Notes: generated by a model not told the origin, from the sequence alone. A stretch of DNA of 6,693 nt from Gemmatimonadota bacterium (GCA_019689775.1 JADGGV010000229.1:1-6693); one strand, 5' to 3'; shown: positions 1 through 5,227, counted from the stretch's first letter. Made by a program: numbers and translations.

Positions 1-43
1 GGGGGCGGCGCCGTTGGGGGGGGGGGGGGGGGGGGCGGCGCCG
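1..43. repeat. Duplicated 13-mer flanking a G homopolymer
   Basis: The 13-mer GGGGGCGGCGCCG occurs at 1-13 and again at 31-43, a 30-base offset. Between and overlapping the copies is an uninterrupted run of 20 G at 16-35. This may be a genuine low-complexity Gly/Ala/Pro-coding repeat or an assembly/sequencing artefact at a contig end; the sequence alone cannot decide. Confidence 0.7.
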
Positions 44-490
44 CCGGGGCGGGGCCCGCCCGCGCCGACGCCCGCGCCGACGCCGACCCCGGCGGTGCAG
101 CCGGTCTATCACACGGTCGCGCGCGGCGAGACGCTCGAGCGGATCGCGCGGAAGTACGGCACGACCGTCGCCGCGCTCCAGGCGGCGAACCCGGGCGTCG
201 ATCCGGGCCGGATCCGCCCCGGGCAGCGGATCCTGGTGGCGGGCGCGCCGCCGTCGGACTCGGCGAGCGCGGCGCGGGCCGCGCCGACGGCGCCGCCGCG
301 CGCCGCGAGCGAACCGAAGCCGGAGCCGCGCCGGAGCCGGCCGCGGAGCTACACCGTCCGGCCGGGCGATACGCTGAGCGAGATCGCCGACCGGTTCGGC
401 GTGAGCCTGAGCGCGCTGCGGCGGGCGAACCCGGGGCTCGACGCCCGGCGGATCCGACCGGGGAAGGTGCTGCGGATCCCGGCGAATTGA
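2..490 (+). CDS. Double-LysM peptidoglycan-binding protein, 5'-truncated by the window edge
   Basis: This is the C-terminal part of a protein that binds glycan chains of peptidoglycan through LysM domains. Numbering from an in-frame TTG at 14, a Gly/Ala/Pro-rich stretch (residues 2-30, with PAPTP-type repeats) is followed by LysM 1 at about 32-75 (YHTV..GETL..IA..YG....L...NPG.....I.PGQ.I). A Pro/Ser/Arg-rich linker spans about 76-111, and LysM 2 fills 112-158 (SYTVRPGDTLSEIADRFG....L...NPG.....I.PGK.L.IP) to the natural stop. The frame is open to the left edge (G-A-A-P before the TTG), and no Shine-Dalgarno or signal peptide is visible, so the TTG is probably internal and the true N-terminus, possibly an exported or catalytic domain, lies outside. 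A 20-G run encodes six glycines, so any length error there would shift the upstream frame. Its 3' end lies 3 bp from the convergent peptidase gene. The LysM assignment is firm; the full protein's role is unknown. Confidence 0.88.
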   Translation, partial: GAAPLGGGGGGAAPPGRGPPAPTPAPTPTPAVQPVYHTVARGETLERIARKYGTTVAALQAANPGVDPGRIRPGQRILVAGAPPSDSASAARAAPTAPPRAASEPKPEPRRSRPRSYTVRPGDTLSEIADRFGVSLSALRRANPGLDARRIRPGKVLRIPAN

Positions 491-493
491 GCG

Positions 494-1537
494 TCAGTCG
501 AGGACCCGGCGGGCGGTGACGAACATCTCGCGGAGGCGCGGCTCGAGGTCGCGATCGCCGCACAGATCGTTCGTGCCGACGCCGCCATTGGCGAGGGCGG
601 AGTGGACGATCCGCGAGCCGCCGGCGCTGAGTGCGACGTGCGTGATGCGCCCCGGCACCTCCGTGAAGAAGAGGAGGTCGCCGGGGCGCAGGCCTGAGAA
701 GCCGTCGCCGGGCTCGATGGCGGTCCCGACGCGGTACTGAAGCTCGGCGTCGCGTGGGAGCGTGATGCCGTGCATGCGGTAGACGGCCTGCACGAGGCCG
801 GAGCAATCGACGCCGCCCATGGTGGTTCCGCCCCAGACGTAGGGCGCGCCGATCCAGGCGTGGGCGGTGGCGACGATGCTCTCGCCGGTCGGGGGGAACC
901 GCTGCGCGAGGCGGGCGGCGGGGACCAGCTCGCCGCCGACGGGTGTGCCGACGCTGCCGTCCGGGAGGTGGACGCGGCCGAGCGCGTCGCGGGCGACGCG
1001 AGCGCCCCAGGGGAGGCGGGCGGTGGGCGCGCCGCCGTCGTCGAGGAGCACGGCGCCGAGCGAGACGACGGGCTCGAGCCCGTCGTCGCCCCACCAGGCA
1101 TCGACCCACGCCGCGCGCCCCGTCGCGAGATAGCCCCGGTTGACCCATCCCAGGTAGCCGTCGTCGCCGCGCACGCGCACCCACCGCCCCGAGGCCACCA
1201 GGAGCTGGAGGCGGGAGCCGAGGACGTATTGCGTCACCTGCGTGGAGCGGATGTCGGGCGCGGCGTGGACGGGGGCGACGCCGGAGCGGACGACGGCCCA
1301 GCACTCGTCGCCGAAGGTGGGGTCGGGGAGGCGGACGATTTCATCCAGGATGGCGCGGCCGTCGACGCGCCGGGCTGCGCGCGCGAGGAGCTCGGCGGCG
1401 CCCTCCGGCTCGGTGGTGATGCCGACGAAGGCGACCGCGCCGGCACGCACGTCGGGGCGGACCTCGAAGATCGAGGTGCGCGGTTCGGGCGCCCACTTGC
1501 GGCGGATGTCCTCGACGAGGTCCTCGAGGCTCGTCAA
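494..1537 (-). CDS. YkfC-like SH3b-NlpC/P60 (C40) gamma-D-glutamyl-L-diamino acid endopeptidase
   Basis: This 347-aa protein is a probable murein-peptide endopeptidase of the YkfC type, which cuts between D-Glu and the diamino acid in peptides with a free N-terminal L-Ala during wall recycling. A small N-terminal alpha/beta domain (about 12-71; W-PxPRTSIFEV, then a BON-like stretch ending in VRLPD) is followed by SH3b-1 (about 80-138, with the DGYLGWV signature and Tyr128), a second SH3b-like segment (about 142-205) and the NlpC/P60 domain (about 218-345). The likely triad is Cys245 (VDCSGLVQ), His300 (ITHVALS) and His312 (IVHSA). The 55- and 12-residue spacings resemble those of characterised Bacillus YkfC (Cys238, His291, His303, from memory). 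There is no signal peptide, so it is probably cytoplasmic, fitting recycling rather than wall remodelling. The start is TTG, preceded at six bases by GAGGT. No ykfB-type epimerase or peptide transporter is adjacent. Fold and activity class are confident; exact substrate is inferred. Confidence 0.93.
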   Translation of the reverse strand: MTSLEDLVEDIRRKWAPEPRTSIFEVRPDVRAGAVAFVGITTEPEGAAELLARAARRVDGRAILDEIVRLPDPTFGDECWAVVRSGVAPVHAAPDIRSTQVTQYVLGSRLQLLVASGRWVRVRGDDGYLGWVNRGYLATGRAAWVDAWWGDDGLEPVVSLGAVLLDDGGAPTARLPWGARVARDALGRVHLPDGSVGTPVGGELVPAARLAQRFPPTGESIVATAHAWIGAPYVWGGTTMGGVDCSGLVQAVYRMHGITLPRDAELQYRVGTAIEPGDGFSGLRPGDLLFFTEVPGRITHVALSAGGSRIVHSALANGGVGTNDLCGDRDLEPRLREMFVTARRVLD

Positions 1538-1543
1538 GGGGCG

Positions 1544-1548
1544 ACCTC
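1544..1548 (-). promoter_or_regulatory. Ribosome binding site deciding the TTG start of the C40 peptidase
   Basis: On the minus strand GAGGT stands six bases before the TTG at 1537. No upstream ATG or GTG in the same frame has a comparable site, so this supports the non-AUG start. Confidence 0.5.
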
Positions 1549-1698
1549 GCGCCGGGCGGGCCGGATGGAACGCATCTTCGCGTCGGTTGCTCGAAGGGGC
1601 TTCGGGTCGAGCGGGAGCGCGCCGGAGGGATGACGGTGCGAGTCCACGGGACGTCGCAGGCGTCGCCGACGGCCCGGCCGGCTCCAGCTCCGCGCCGA

Positions 1699-1720
1699 CG
1701 CCGCCGCGGGCGCGGCGGCG
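1699..1720 (-). terminator. Strong GC hairpin without a U-tract in the 1538-1814 gap
   Basis: A perfect 9-bp stem (1699-1707 with 1712-1720) closes a four-base loop. It lies about 95 bases past the stop of the 97-aa gene on the minus strand and could end the small-protein operon. No T-run follows on either strand, so it is not a canonical intrinsic terminator; it may instead fold in the leader of the peptidase mRNA. The rest of this 277-bp gap shows no convincing gene. Confidence 0.3.
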
Positions 1721-1730
1721 CGTCTTCGTA

Positions 1731-1758
1731 AATGTAAGCAGGGCACGGCGTCGCGCAA
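1731..1758 (-). promoter_or_regulatory. Weak sigma70-like promoter candidate for the C40 peptidase
   Basis: Read on the minus strand, TTGCGC (1753-1758) is followed after 16 bases by TACATT (1731-1736), which matches TATAAT at four of six positions. This is one of the few AT-containing islands in the region. It would give a leader of nearly 190 bases before the peptidase start, which is long, so the call is tentative. Confidence 0.22.
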
Positions 1759-1814
1759 AGCGGGGTCAGGCGCGCCGCACCGCTGCGGCGAGGCGCCGGA
1801 TGCGGCGCACCTCG

Positions 1815-2108
1815 TCAACCGGCGCGGACCAGCCGGTGGACGTCGGGCCTCGGTGCGCCGGCGTCGTCGAGGCCGGCGCGGCGGGCGAGCGACGCGACGC
1901 GGCGCTGGAGCTCGAAGAGCGACATCGTGCGGATCGTGCGCTCGGCGGTGGCGCGCGACTGCCAGCGGACCTCGGGCATCGGGAGGAGCGGCGTCTCGGC
2001 GCCGGCGGGGTGGAAGACGAGGTACCACCGGCCGTGGTGCCGCGGTGTGTCCTCCTCGACCGCCGTGGCGATCCACTCGCGGCCGCTCTCGTCGGTAAAG
2101 GCTCTCAT
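1815..2108 (-). CDS. Small uncharacterised protein with FTDESGREW N-terminus (second gene of a paralogous pair)
   Basis: This 97-aa protein belongs to no family I can name. It opens with MRAFTDESGREW, has a WYLVFHPAGA segment at about 28-37 (an F-x-P-x-G-A motif) and ends in a predicted helix at about 60-80 (SLFELQRRVASLARRAG). It has no signal peptide, membrane segment or cysteine, so it is a likely soluble cytoplasmic protein with a beta-rich N-terminus and helical C-terminus. The same three elements recur in the gene immediately upstream (stop 15 bases before this start), which suggests tandem duplication and one mRNA. Only a weak GACGAG-like ribosome site precedes the ATG, so translational coupling to the upstream gene is plausible. 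Similar very short proteins with an F-x-D-x-x-G-x-x-W start occur, to my recollection, in Gemmatimonadota and Planctomycetes genomes. Real-gene evidence is the shared motifs and operon layout; function is unknown. Confidence 0.75.
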   Translation of the reverse strand: MRAFTDESGREWIATAVEEDTPRHHGRWYLVFHPAGAETPLLPMPEVRWQSRATAERTIRTMSLFELQRRVASLARRAGLDDAGAPRPDVHRLVRAG

Positions 2109-2123
2109 CGCTCGTCGTCGAGT

Positions 2124-2354
2124 TCAGGATTCCTTCGGTTGCGCGGAGCGGAATAGCGCCGCGAGCGCGGCGTCGTCAAGGGAGTCGAGCTCGCGCTGGG
2201 CGTCGTCGTAGCCGGCGGCGCGCAGCAGCGCCTGGCGAATCGGCTCGCGCCGGCCCGCGCCGACGGGGACGAAGAGGGCGAGCGAGACGCCCCACGATTC
2301 GCGTCCGGCCACCACGTCCCACGCCTGGCCCTGCTCGTCGATCCAGCGTCGCAT
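2124..2354 (-). CDS. Small uncharacterised protein with WIDEQGQAW N-terminus (first gene of a paralogous pair)
   Basis: This 76-aa protein of unknown function starts MRRWIDEQGQAW, matching its downstream neighbour's start in pattern (M-R-x-[FW]-x-D-E-x-G-x-x-W). A hydrophobic strand-like stretch with F-x-P-x-G-A follows at 28-33, and a short acidic-helical C-terminus (about 54-70, LDSLDDAALAALF) corresponds to the SLFEL helix of the neighbour. No export signal, membrane helix or catalytic motif is seen. The ATG is preceded by a strong purine-rich site (AGGGAGGGAGG), making this the better-translated leading gene of a two-gene operon read away from the mechanosensitive-channel-like gene, with starts 82 bp apart. 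The C-terminus is shorter than the sister's by about 20 residues. It could be a regulator, inhibitor or stress protein; nothing in the sequence chooses among these. Confidence 0.75.
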   Translation of the reverse strand: MRRWIDEQGQAWDVVAGRESWGVSLALFVPVGAGRREPIRQALLRAAGYDDAQRELDSLDDAALAALFRSAQPKES

Positions 2355-2365
2355 CCTCCCTCCCT
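2355..2365 (-). promoter_or_regulatory. Strong purine-rich ribosome binding site for the 76-aa gene
   Basis: On the minus strand AGGGAGGGAGG abuts the ATG at 2354. The leading GGGAGG copy sits four bases before the start codon, at usable spacing, and supports this ATG. Confidence 0.6.
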
Positions 2366-2416
2366 GGCGCCCCTTGCGCCGCGGGGCGCTCGGCCCCAGC
2401 GTTCACGCCGCATCCA

Positions 2417-2422
2417 ATTATC
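2417..2422 (-). promoter_or_regulatory. Candidate -10 element for the small-protein operon
   Basis: The minus strand reads GATAAT here, five of six matches to TATAAT, in an AT-containing spot of the 82-bp divergent region. The sequence 17 bases upstream (TTCCGG) is a poor -35. A transcript from here would have a leader of roughly 55 bases. It overlaps the leader of the plus-strand gene, so the two directions could interfere. Confidence 0.3.
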
Positions 2423-2425
2423 GCC

Positions 2426-2432
2426 GAGGAGG
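2426..2432 (+). promoter_or_regulatory. Ribosome binding site deciding the TTG start at 2437
   Basis: GAGGAGG lies four bases before the TTG at 2437. The only in-frame alternative, a TTG at 2374, lacks such a site and would add 21 residues of unconvincing sequence, so 2437 is preferred. Confidence 0.55.
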
Positions 2433-2436
2433 CCAT

Positions 2437-3201
2437 TTGCCGGAAGCGCTGACGCAGCGGCTCGAGGAGGGCATCTACCAGATCGTCGGGTTCCTGCCGC
2501 ATCTGGCGGCCGCGCTCGGGATCCTGCTCGCCGGCTTCGCGATCGCCAAGATGGTGGAGCGCGGCACCGACCTGGCGCTGCACCGGATCGGCTTCGACCG
2601 CTGGATGCGGGATGGCGGGGTGATCGAGGCGCTGGAGCGGGCCGGCACCAGCCTCGACCCGTCCACGGTGCTGGCGAAGCTGGTCTTCTGGACGGTCATG
2701 CTGCTCGTGATCCTGCTGGCGGCGAACGCCCTGGGGGTGGAAGCCGTCAGCTCGCTGTTCGCCGAGCTGCTGGCCTACATCCCGAACGTCATCGCCGCGG
2801 TGATCGTCCTGGTGCTGGGAATCCTGCTCGGCGAGTTCGTCAAGGACCTGGTGCTGGCGTCCGCGGGCGGGCTGCCCGGCGGGCCGACGCTGGCGCGGGC
2901 GGCGAAGGCGGCGGTGATCCTGCTGGCGGTGTTCATGGGGCTGGAGCAGCTCAACATCGCGCAGGACATCGTGCTGGTGTTCTTCATCGCGGTGGTGGGC
3001 GCCGCGGCGCTGGCGGCGGGGATCGCGTTCGGGCTGGGGGCGCGGGACATCGCGGCCGAGATGTCGCGCGAGTGGTACGAGCGGACGCGCTTCCACCCGA
3101 TCCACGAGCGGCGCGAGGAGGCGCGGAGCGCGGCACATCCGCCGGCGGTGCGCCCGGCGGAGCCGCCGCTCGCGCCGCCGCCGAGCGACGCGCGCGAGTA
3201 G
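2437..3201 (+). CDS. TM-helix-repeat, mechanosensitive-channel-like inner-membrane protein lacking the MscS beta domain
   Basis: This 254-aa integral membrane protein resembles the conserved TM-helix (CmpX-like) group often annotated as mechanosensitive ion channels. Predicted membrane segments lie at about 17-40, 79-100, 115-138, 153-173 and 177-202. After the first helix is an amphipathic stretch with GFDRWMRDGGVIEALERAG (about 52-70), typical of this group. The last helix, VGAAALAAGIAFGLGARDIAAE (about 187-208), resembles the Gly/Ala-packed pore helix of E. coli MscS (GAAGLAVGLALQGS...). The protein then ends in about 45 hydrophilic, Pro/Arg-rich residues instead of the MscS beta and alpha/beta cytoplasmic domains. 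The start is TTG with a strong ribosome site. It is transcribed alone, divergent from the small-protein operon and convergent with the RAM gene. Channel function is inferred from family naming; gating or conductance is not shown for such short members by anything here, and a scaffold or stress role is possible. Confidence 0.87.
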   Translation: MPEALTQRLEEGIYQIVGFLPHLAAALGILLAGFAIAKMVERGTDLALHRIGFDRWMRDGGVIEALERAGTSLDPSTVLAKLVFWTVMLLVILLAANALGVEAVSSLFAELLAYIPNVIAAVIVLVLGILLGEFVKDLVLASAGGLPGGPTLARAAKAAVILLAVFMGLEQLNIAQDIVLVFFIAVVGAAALAAGIAFGLGARDIAAEMSREWYERTRFHPIHERREEARSAAHPPAVRPAEPPLAPPPSDARE

Positions 3202-3224
3202 GACGCCCGCGGCCGGCGCGCGAG

Positions 3225-3242
3225 CGCCCGCGCGAGCGGGCG
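3225..3242. terminator. Hairpin in the convergent gap between the channel-like and RAM genes
   Basis: A perfect 7-bp GC stem (3225-3231 with 3236-3242) closes a GCGA loop, a GNRA-type tetraloop when read on the plus strand. It lies in the 78-bp gap between two facing stop codons and could end transcripts from either side. No T-run follows, so any termination would be weak or Rho-assisted. Confidence 0.4.
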
Positions 3243-3279
3243 GGGACGTCGTCGCCTGCACCGAGGGCGGCGGCAGCGG

Positions 3280-3555
3280 CTACTCGAACATGTCGAACGC
3301 GGTGGCCAGGTCCTCCTTCGAGTAGACGCGGAACGCGACGAGCGTGTGCGTGCGCTCGATCCCCTGGACCCGAGCCAGCCCCTGCGTGACGACCTCCGCG
3401 ATCCGCTCCCACTCCGGGACGCGAACGATGGCGACGAGGTCCCACTCCCCGGACACGGAATAGACCTCGGCCACGCCCTCGATGCCGGCGACCTCGCGCG
3501 CGGCCTGGGGGATGCGCTCTCGTTCGGCGCGAATCAGCACGACGGCGGCGACCAT
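3280..3555 (-). CDS. Stand-alone RAM domain protein (Lrp/AsnC-type ligand-binding domain without HTH)
   Basis: This 91-aa protein is a single RAM (regulation of amino acid metabolism) domain of the Lrp/AsnC family, normally the effector-binding and oligomerising half of those regulators. The beta-alpha-beta-beta-alpha-beta pattern is clear: strand MVAAVVLIRA, helix about 12-24, strand VAEVYSVSGEWDLVAIVRV (28-46) with the family's G36-x-x-D39 turn, helix about 49-63, strand THTLVAFRVY (69-79). No helix-turn-helix precedes it: the ATG at 3555 has a purine-rich AGGAG-type site close upstream, and the frame beyond it is not credible coding. Without a DNA-binding domain it cannot act as a classical repressor; known stand-alone RAM proteins form dimers or higher oligomers and bind amino acids, and may pair with full-length Lrp proteins. 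It diverges from the EamA transporter gene (114 bp between starts), so it may sense that transporter's substrate. Family assignment is firm; ligand and partner are unknown. Confidence 0.92.
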   Translation of the reverse strand: MVAAVVLIRAERERIPQAAREVAGIEGVAEVYSVSGEWDLVAIVRVPEWERIAEVVTQGLARVQGIERTHTLVAFRVYSKEDLATAFDMFE

Positions 3556-3560
3556 GGCGC

Positions 3561-3571
3561 TCCTCTCCTCC
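3561..3571 (-). promoter_or_regulatory. Ribosome binding site fixing the RAM gene start
   Basis: The minus strand carries GGAGGAGAGGA, with its last AGGA five bases before the ATG at 3555. It shows that translation begins at this ATG and that no HTH-encoding sequence belongs to the gene. Confidence 0.6.
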
Positions 3572-3632
3572 GATCTGCGGACGGCGCGAAGGTAGCCGGG
3601 CCGGCGCCGGGGCGGCAAGGCGGGGTCGGGCC

Positions 3633-3661
3633 TTGCGACGGCGAGGGGCGCACGGGATCTT
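3633..3661 (+). promoter_or_regulatory. Candidate promoter for the EamA gene, nearly leaderless
   Basis: TTGCGA (3633-3638; four of six to TTGACA) is followed after 17 bases by GATCTT (3656-3661; three of six to TATAAT). The ATG at 3670 lies eight bases past this -10 and has no Shine-Dalgarno sequence, so the transcript could start at or just before the start codon. Weak individually; the spacing is what makes it notable. Confidence 0.3.
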
Positions 3662-3669
3662 CCCGCGCC

Positions 3670-4599
3670 ATGTCGTCGACTCCGTCCCCGGCCGGGCTCC
3701 GCGCCGCGCGCCTCCCGCTCCGCAGCTCCCCGGCGCTCCGCGCGCACCTCGGGCTCCTCCTCATGGTGGGGATCTGGGGGGCGAACTACTCGATCATCAA
3801 GGCGGGGCTCGCCGCGATCCCGCCGCTGGCGTTCAACGCGCTGCGCTTTCCGATCGCCTCGGCGGTCGTGTACGGCCTGCTCCGCCGCCACGGCCCGATC
3901 CCACGCCTGCGCGGCGCGGACCGGGGGCGCGCCCTCGCGCTGGGGCTGGTGGGGAACGGGATCTACCAGCTCTTCTTCATCACCGGGATGGAGCATGCGC
4001 ACGCGGGGATCGCGAGCCTGCTCCTGGCCGGATCGCCGATCCTCACCGCGCTGCTCTCGGCCGCGCTCGGCCACGAGCGTGTGGGGGCGCGGACGTGGGC
4101 CGGCGTGTTTGCGACGCTGGTGGGGATCGCGCTCGTCGTGCTCGGCGGCGCGGGGGTGGCGAGCGGCGGCACGTTCCTCGGCAACCTGATCATGCTGGGT
4201 GCGTCGGCGACGTGGGCGGTCTACACGGTCGGCTCGCGCCCGCTCATCGAGCGGTACGGCCCGGTGGCCTTCACCGCGTGGACGCTCTGGTGGGGCACGC
4301 CGCCGCTGGTGCTGGTCGGGGCGCCGCAGGTCGCCGCCCTGGCGTGGCGGACGATCCCGCCCATGGCGTGGGCCACGGTGGCCTACGCGGGCGTGTTCGG
4401 GATCGGCCTGGCGTACACGCTGTGGTACAATGGGGTCAGCCAGATCGGGAACACGCGGACCTCGATCTACTCGAACCTCGTCCCGGTGGTGGGGCTGCTG
4501 GCCGCGTGGCTCGGCCTCGGCGAGGTGCCGACGGCGGCGCAGATGGCGGGCGCCGCGGTCATCATCGGAGGCGTGACACTGGCTCGGACGACGCGGTGA
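3670..4599 (+). CDS. EamA/DMT-superfamily transporter (ten membrane helices)
   Basis: This 309-aa inner-membrane protein belongs to the drug/metabolite transporter superfamily, whose members mostly export amino acids, nucleosides or related metabolites. Two EamA repeats are visible: about 28-158 (LLLMVGIWGANYSIIKAGL at the first helix; ASLLLAGSPILTALLSAALGHE near the fourth) and about 170-306 (LGASATWAVYTVGSRPL; the matching SIYSNLVPVVGLLAAWLGLGE near the end), each with about five helices. Length and internal duplication are normal for the family. The ATG at 3670 gives an ordinary cytoplasmic N-terminal tail of about 25 residues; longer upstream extensions are low-complexity and rejected. 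No ribosome site precedes it. It diverges from the stand-alone RAM gene, an arrangement echoing Lrp-type regulator/exporter pairs, and its last 38 bases overlap the convergent OmpA-like gene. The family is certain; amino acid or related metabolite export is only an inference from the neighbour. Confidence 0.94.
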   Translation: MSSTPSPAGLRAARLPLRSSPALRAHLGLLLMVGIWGANYSIIKAGLAAIPPLAFNALRFPIASAVVYGLLRRHGPIPRLRGADRGRALALGLVGNGIYQLFFITGMEHAHAGIASLLLAGSPILTALLSAALGHERVGARTWAGVFATLVGIALVVLGGAGVASGGTFLGNLIMLGASATWAVYTVGSRPLIERYGPVAFTAWTLWWGTPPLVLVGAPQVAALAWRTIPPMAWATVAYAGVFGIGLAYTLWYNGVSQIGNTRTSIYSNLVPVVGLLAAWLGLGEVPTAAQMAGAAVIIGGVTLARTTR

Positions 4600-5227
4600 G
4601 CGGCACGCCGTCCCCGGGTGCGGGGCGGAGGCTCACGGTGCCGGGGATGGCGCCCGGGACGGCCGGGACGACCTCGAGCGTGAGGCGCGTGCGGGGGTAG
4701 CCGCCGCGGACGAGGCCTGCGGCGACGGCGGCGGCCCGGTGTGTGGCCAGCGGGATGCCGCCCTCATCCACCCCCGGCCCCTCGACGACGCGGATGTCGA
4801 CCGAGGGCGCGCCCGCATCCCTCAACTCGCGGCCCAGGTCGCGGAGCCTCACCGCCGCGGCGGCAGTGAGGCGGGCGGTCCCGGGCAGGAAGATCGCCGA
4901 CGTGAAGGTGAGCGCCCGGGCCTGGCGCGCGCCGGACCCGGCGACGACGCTCGAATCGGGCCCCGCGGCGCCGGGTCCGTCGCGCCCCGTGCCGGCGGGC
5001 GCCCGGCCGACGGCGGGCGAAGCGTGCGGCGTGGCACGCGGCTCGCCGTCGCCGGGCCCGCGGGCGCCGGCCGCGATCCACGTCCCGCCGCGCAACGCGT
5101 CATACGGGGCGGCGCCCGGCGGCGCCGGTACGGTCCCGAGCGGAGCCGCGCCGGGGCGCGAGCCGTGGGCGAGCGGCGCGGCGGCGAGGGCCGCGCCGAA
5201 GGCAGCGATGGCGAAGGACGCCCGCAT
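4562..5227 (-). CDS. Exported protein with a degenerate OmpA-like C-terminal domain
   Basis: This 221-aa protein begins with a signal peptide (MRASFAIAAFGAALAAAPLA; likely signal peptidase I site after A-H-G at 20-22), so it is probably periplasmic or envelope-bound; no lipobox cysteine is present. A Pro/Gly/Ala-rich low-complexity region fills about 23-105. An OmpA-like fold follows at about 107-188: a strand LTFTSAIFLPGTARLT, a helix AAAAVRLRDLGREL, a strand SVDIRVVEG, then DEGGIPLATHRAAAVAAGLVRGG and a final strand RLTLEVVP. The Arg of the binding motif (R164) is kept and an Asp occurs at 154, but only ten residues separate them, against 15 between Asp271 and Arg286 in E. coli OmpA, and the usual Asn is missing. 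Peptidoglycan binding is therefore uncertain. The ATG at 5227 starts the signal peptide exactly; the 30-residue upstream extension is Arg-rich noise. Only a weak ribosome site precedes it. It converges on and overlaps EamA and diverges from the MFS gene. Confidence 0.72.
   Translation of the reverse strand: MRASFAIAAFGAALAAAPLAHGSRPGAAPLGTVPAPPGAAPYDALRGGTWIAAGARGPGDGEPRATPHASPAVGRAPAGTGRDGPGAAGPDSSVVAGSGARQARALTFTSAIFLPGTARLTAAAAVRLRDLGRELRDAGAPSVDIRVVEGPGVDEGGIPLATHRAAAVAAGLVRGGYPRTRLTLEVVPAVPGAIPGTVSLRPAPGDGVPLTASSEPVSRLR

Noticed and set aside
60..100. Short tandem repeat encoding PAPTPAPTPTP as a separate element
   Set aside because: A normal proline-rich linker next to LysM domains; too short and imperfect to call as a repeat array or CRISPR.
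1..1537. LysM gene and NlpC/P60 gene as a wall-hydrolase operon
   Set aside because: They are on opposite strands and converge tail to tail; the peptidase also lacks an export signal.
1242..2156. 304-codon plus-strand frame across the peptidase 5' end and the small genes
   Set aside because: Ala/Arg/Ser-rich without motifs; covers three better-supported minus-strand genes.
2176..3261. 361-codon minus-strand open frame opposite the channel-like gene
   Set aside because: Low-complexity His/Arg/Gln-rich product overlapping both a well-supported membrane protein and a small-protein gene on its own strand.
3346..3669. N-terminal extension of the EamA frame
   Set aside because: Asp/Leu/Gly-rich antisense of the RAM gene; the family N-terminus begins just after the ATG at 3670.
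3556..4074. N-terminal extension of the RAM frame that might encode an HTH
   Set aside because: Arg/Glu/Pro-rich sequence antisense to EamA with no helix-turn-helix pattern, and a good ribosome site sits directly before the ATG at 3555.
4426..4431. TGGTACAAT extended -10-like promoter
   Set aside because: It encodes the Trp-Tyr-Asn of a well-conserved EamA segment, has no -35, and lies mid-gene.
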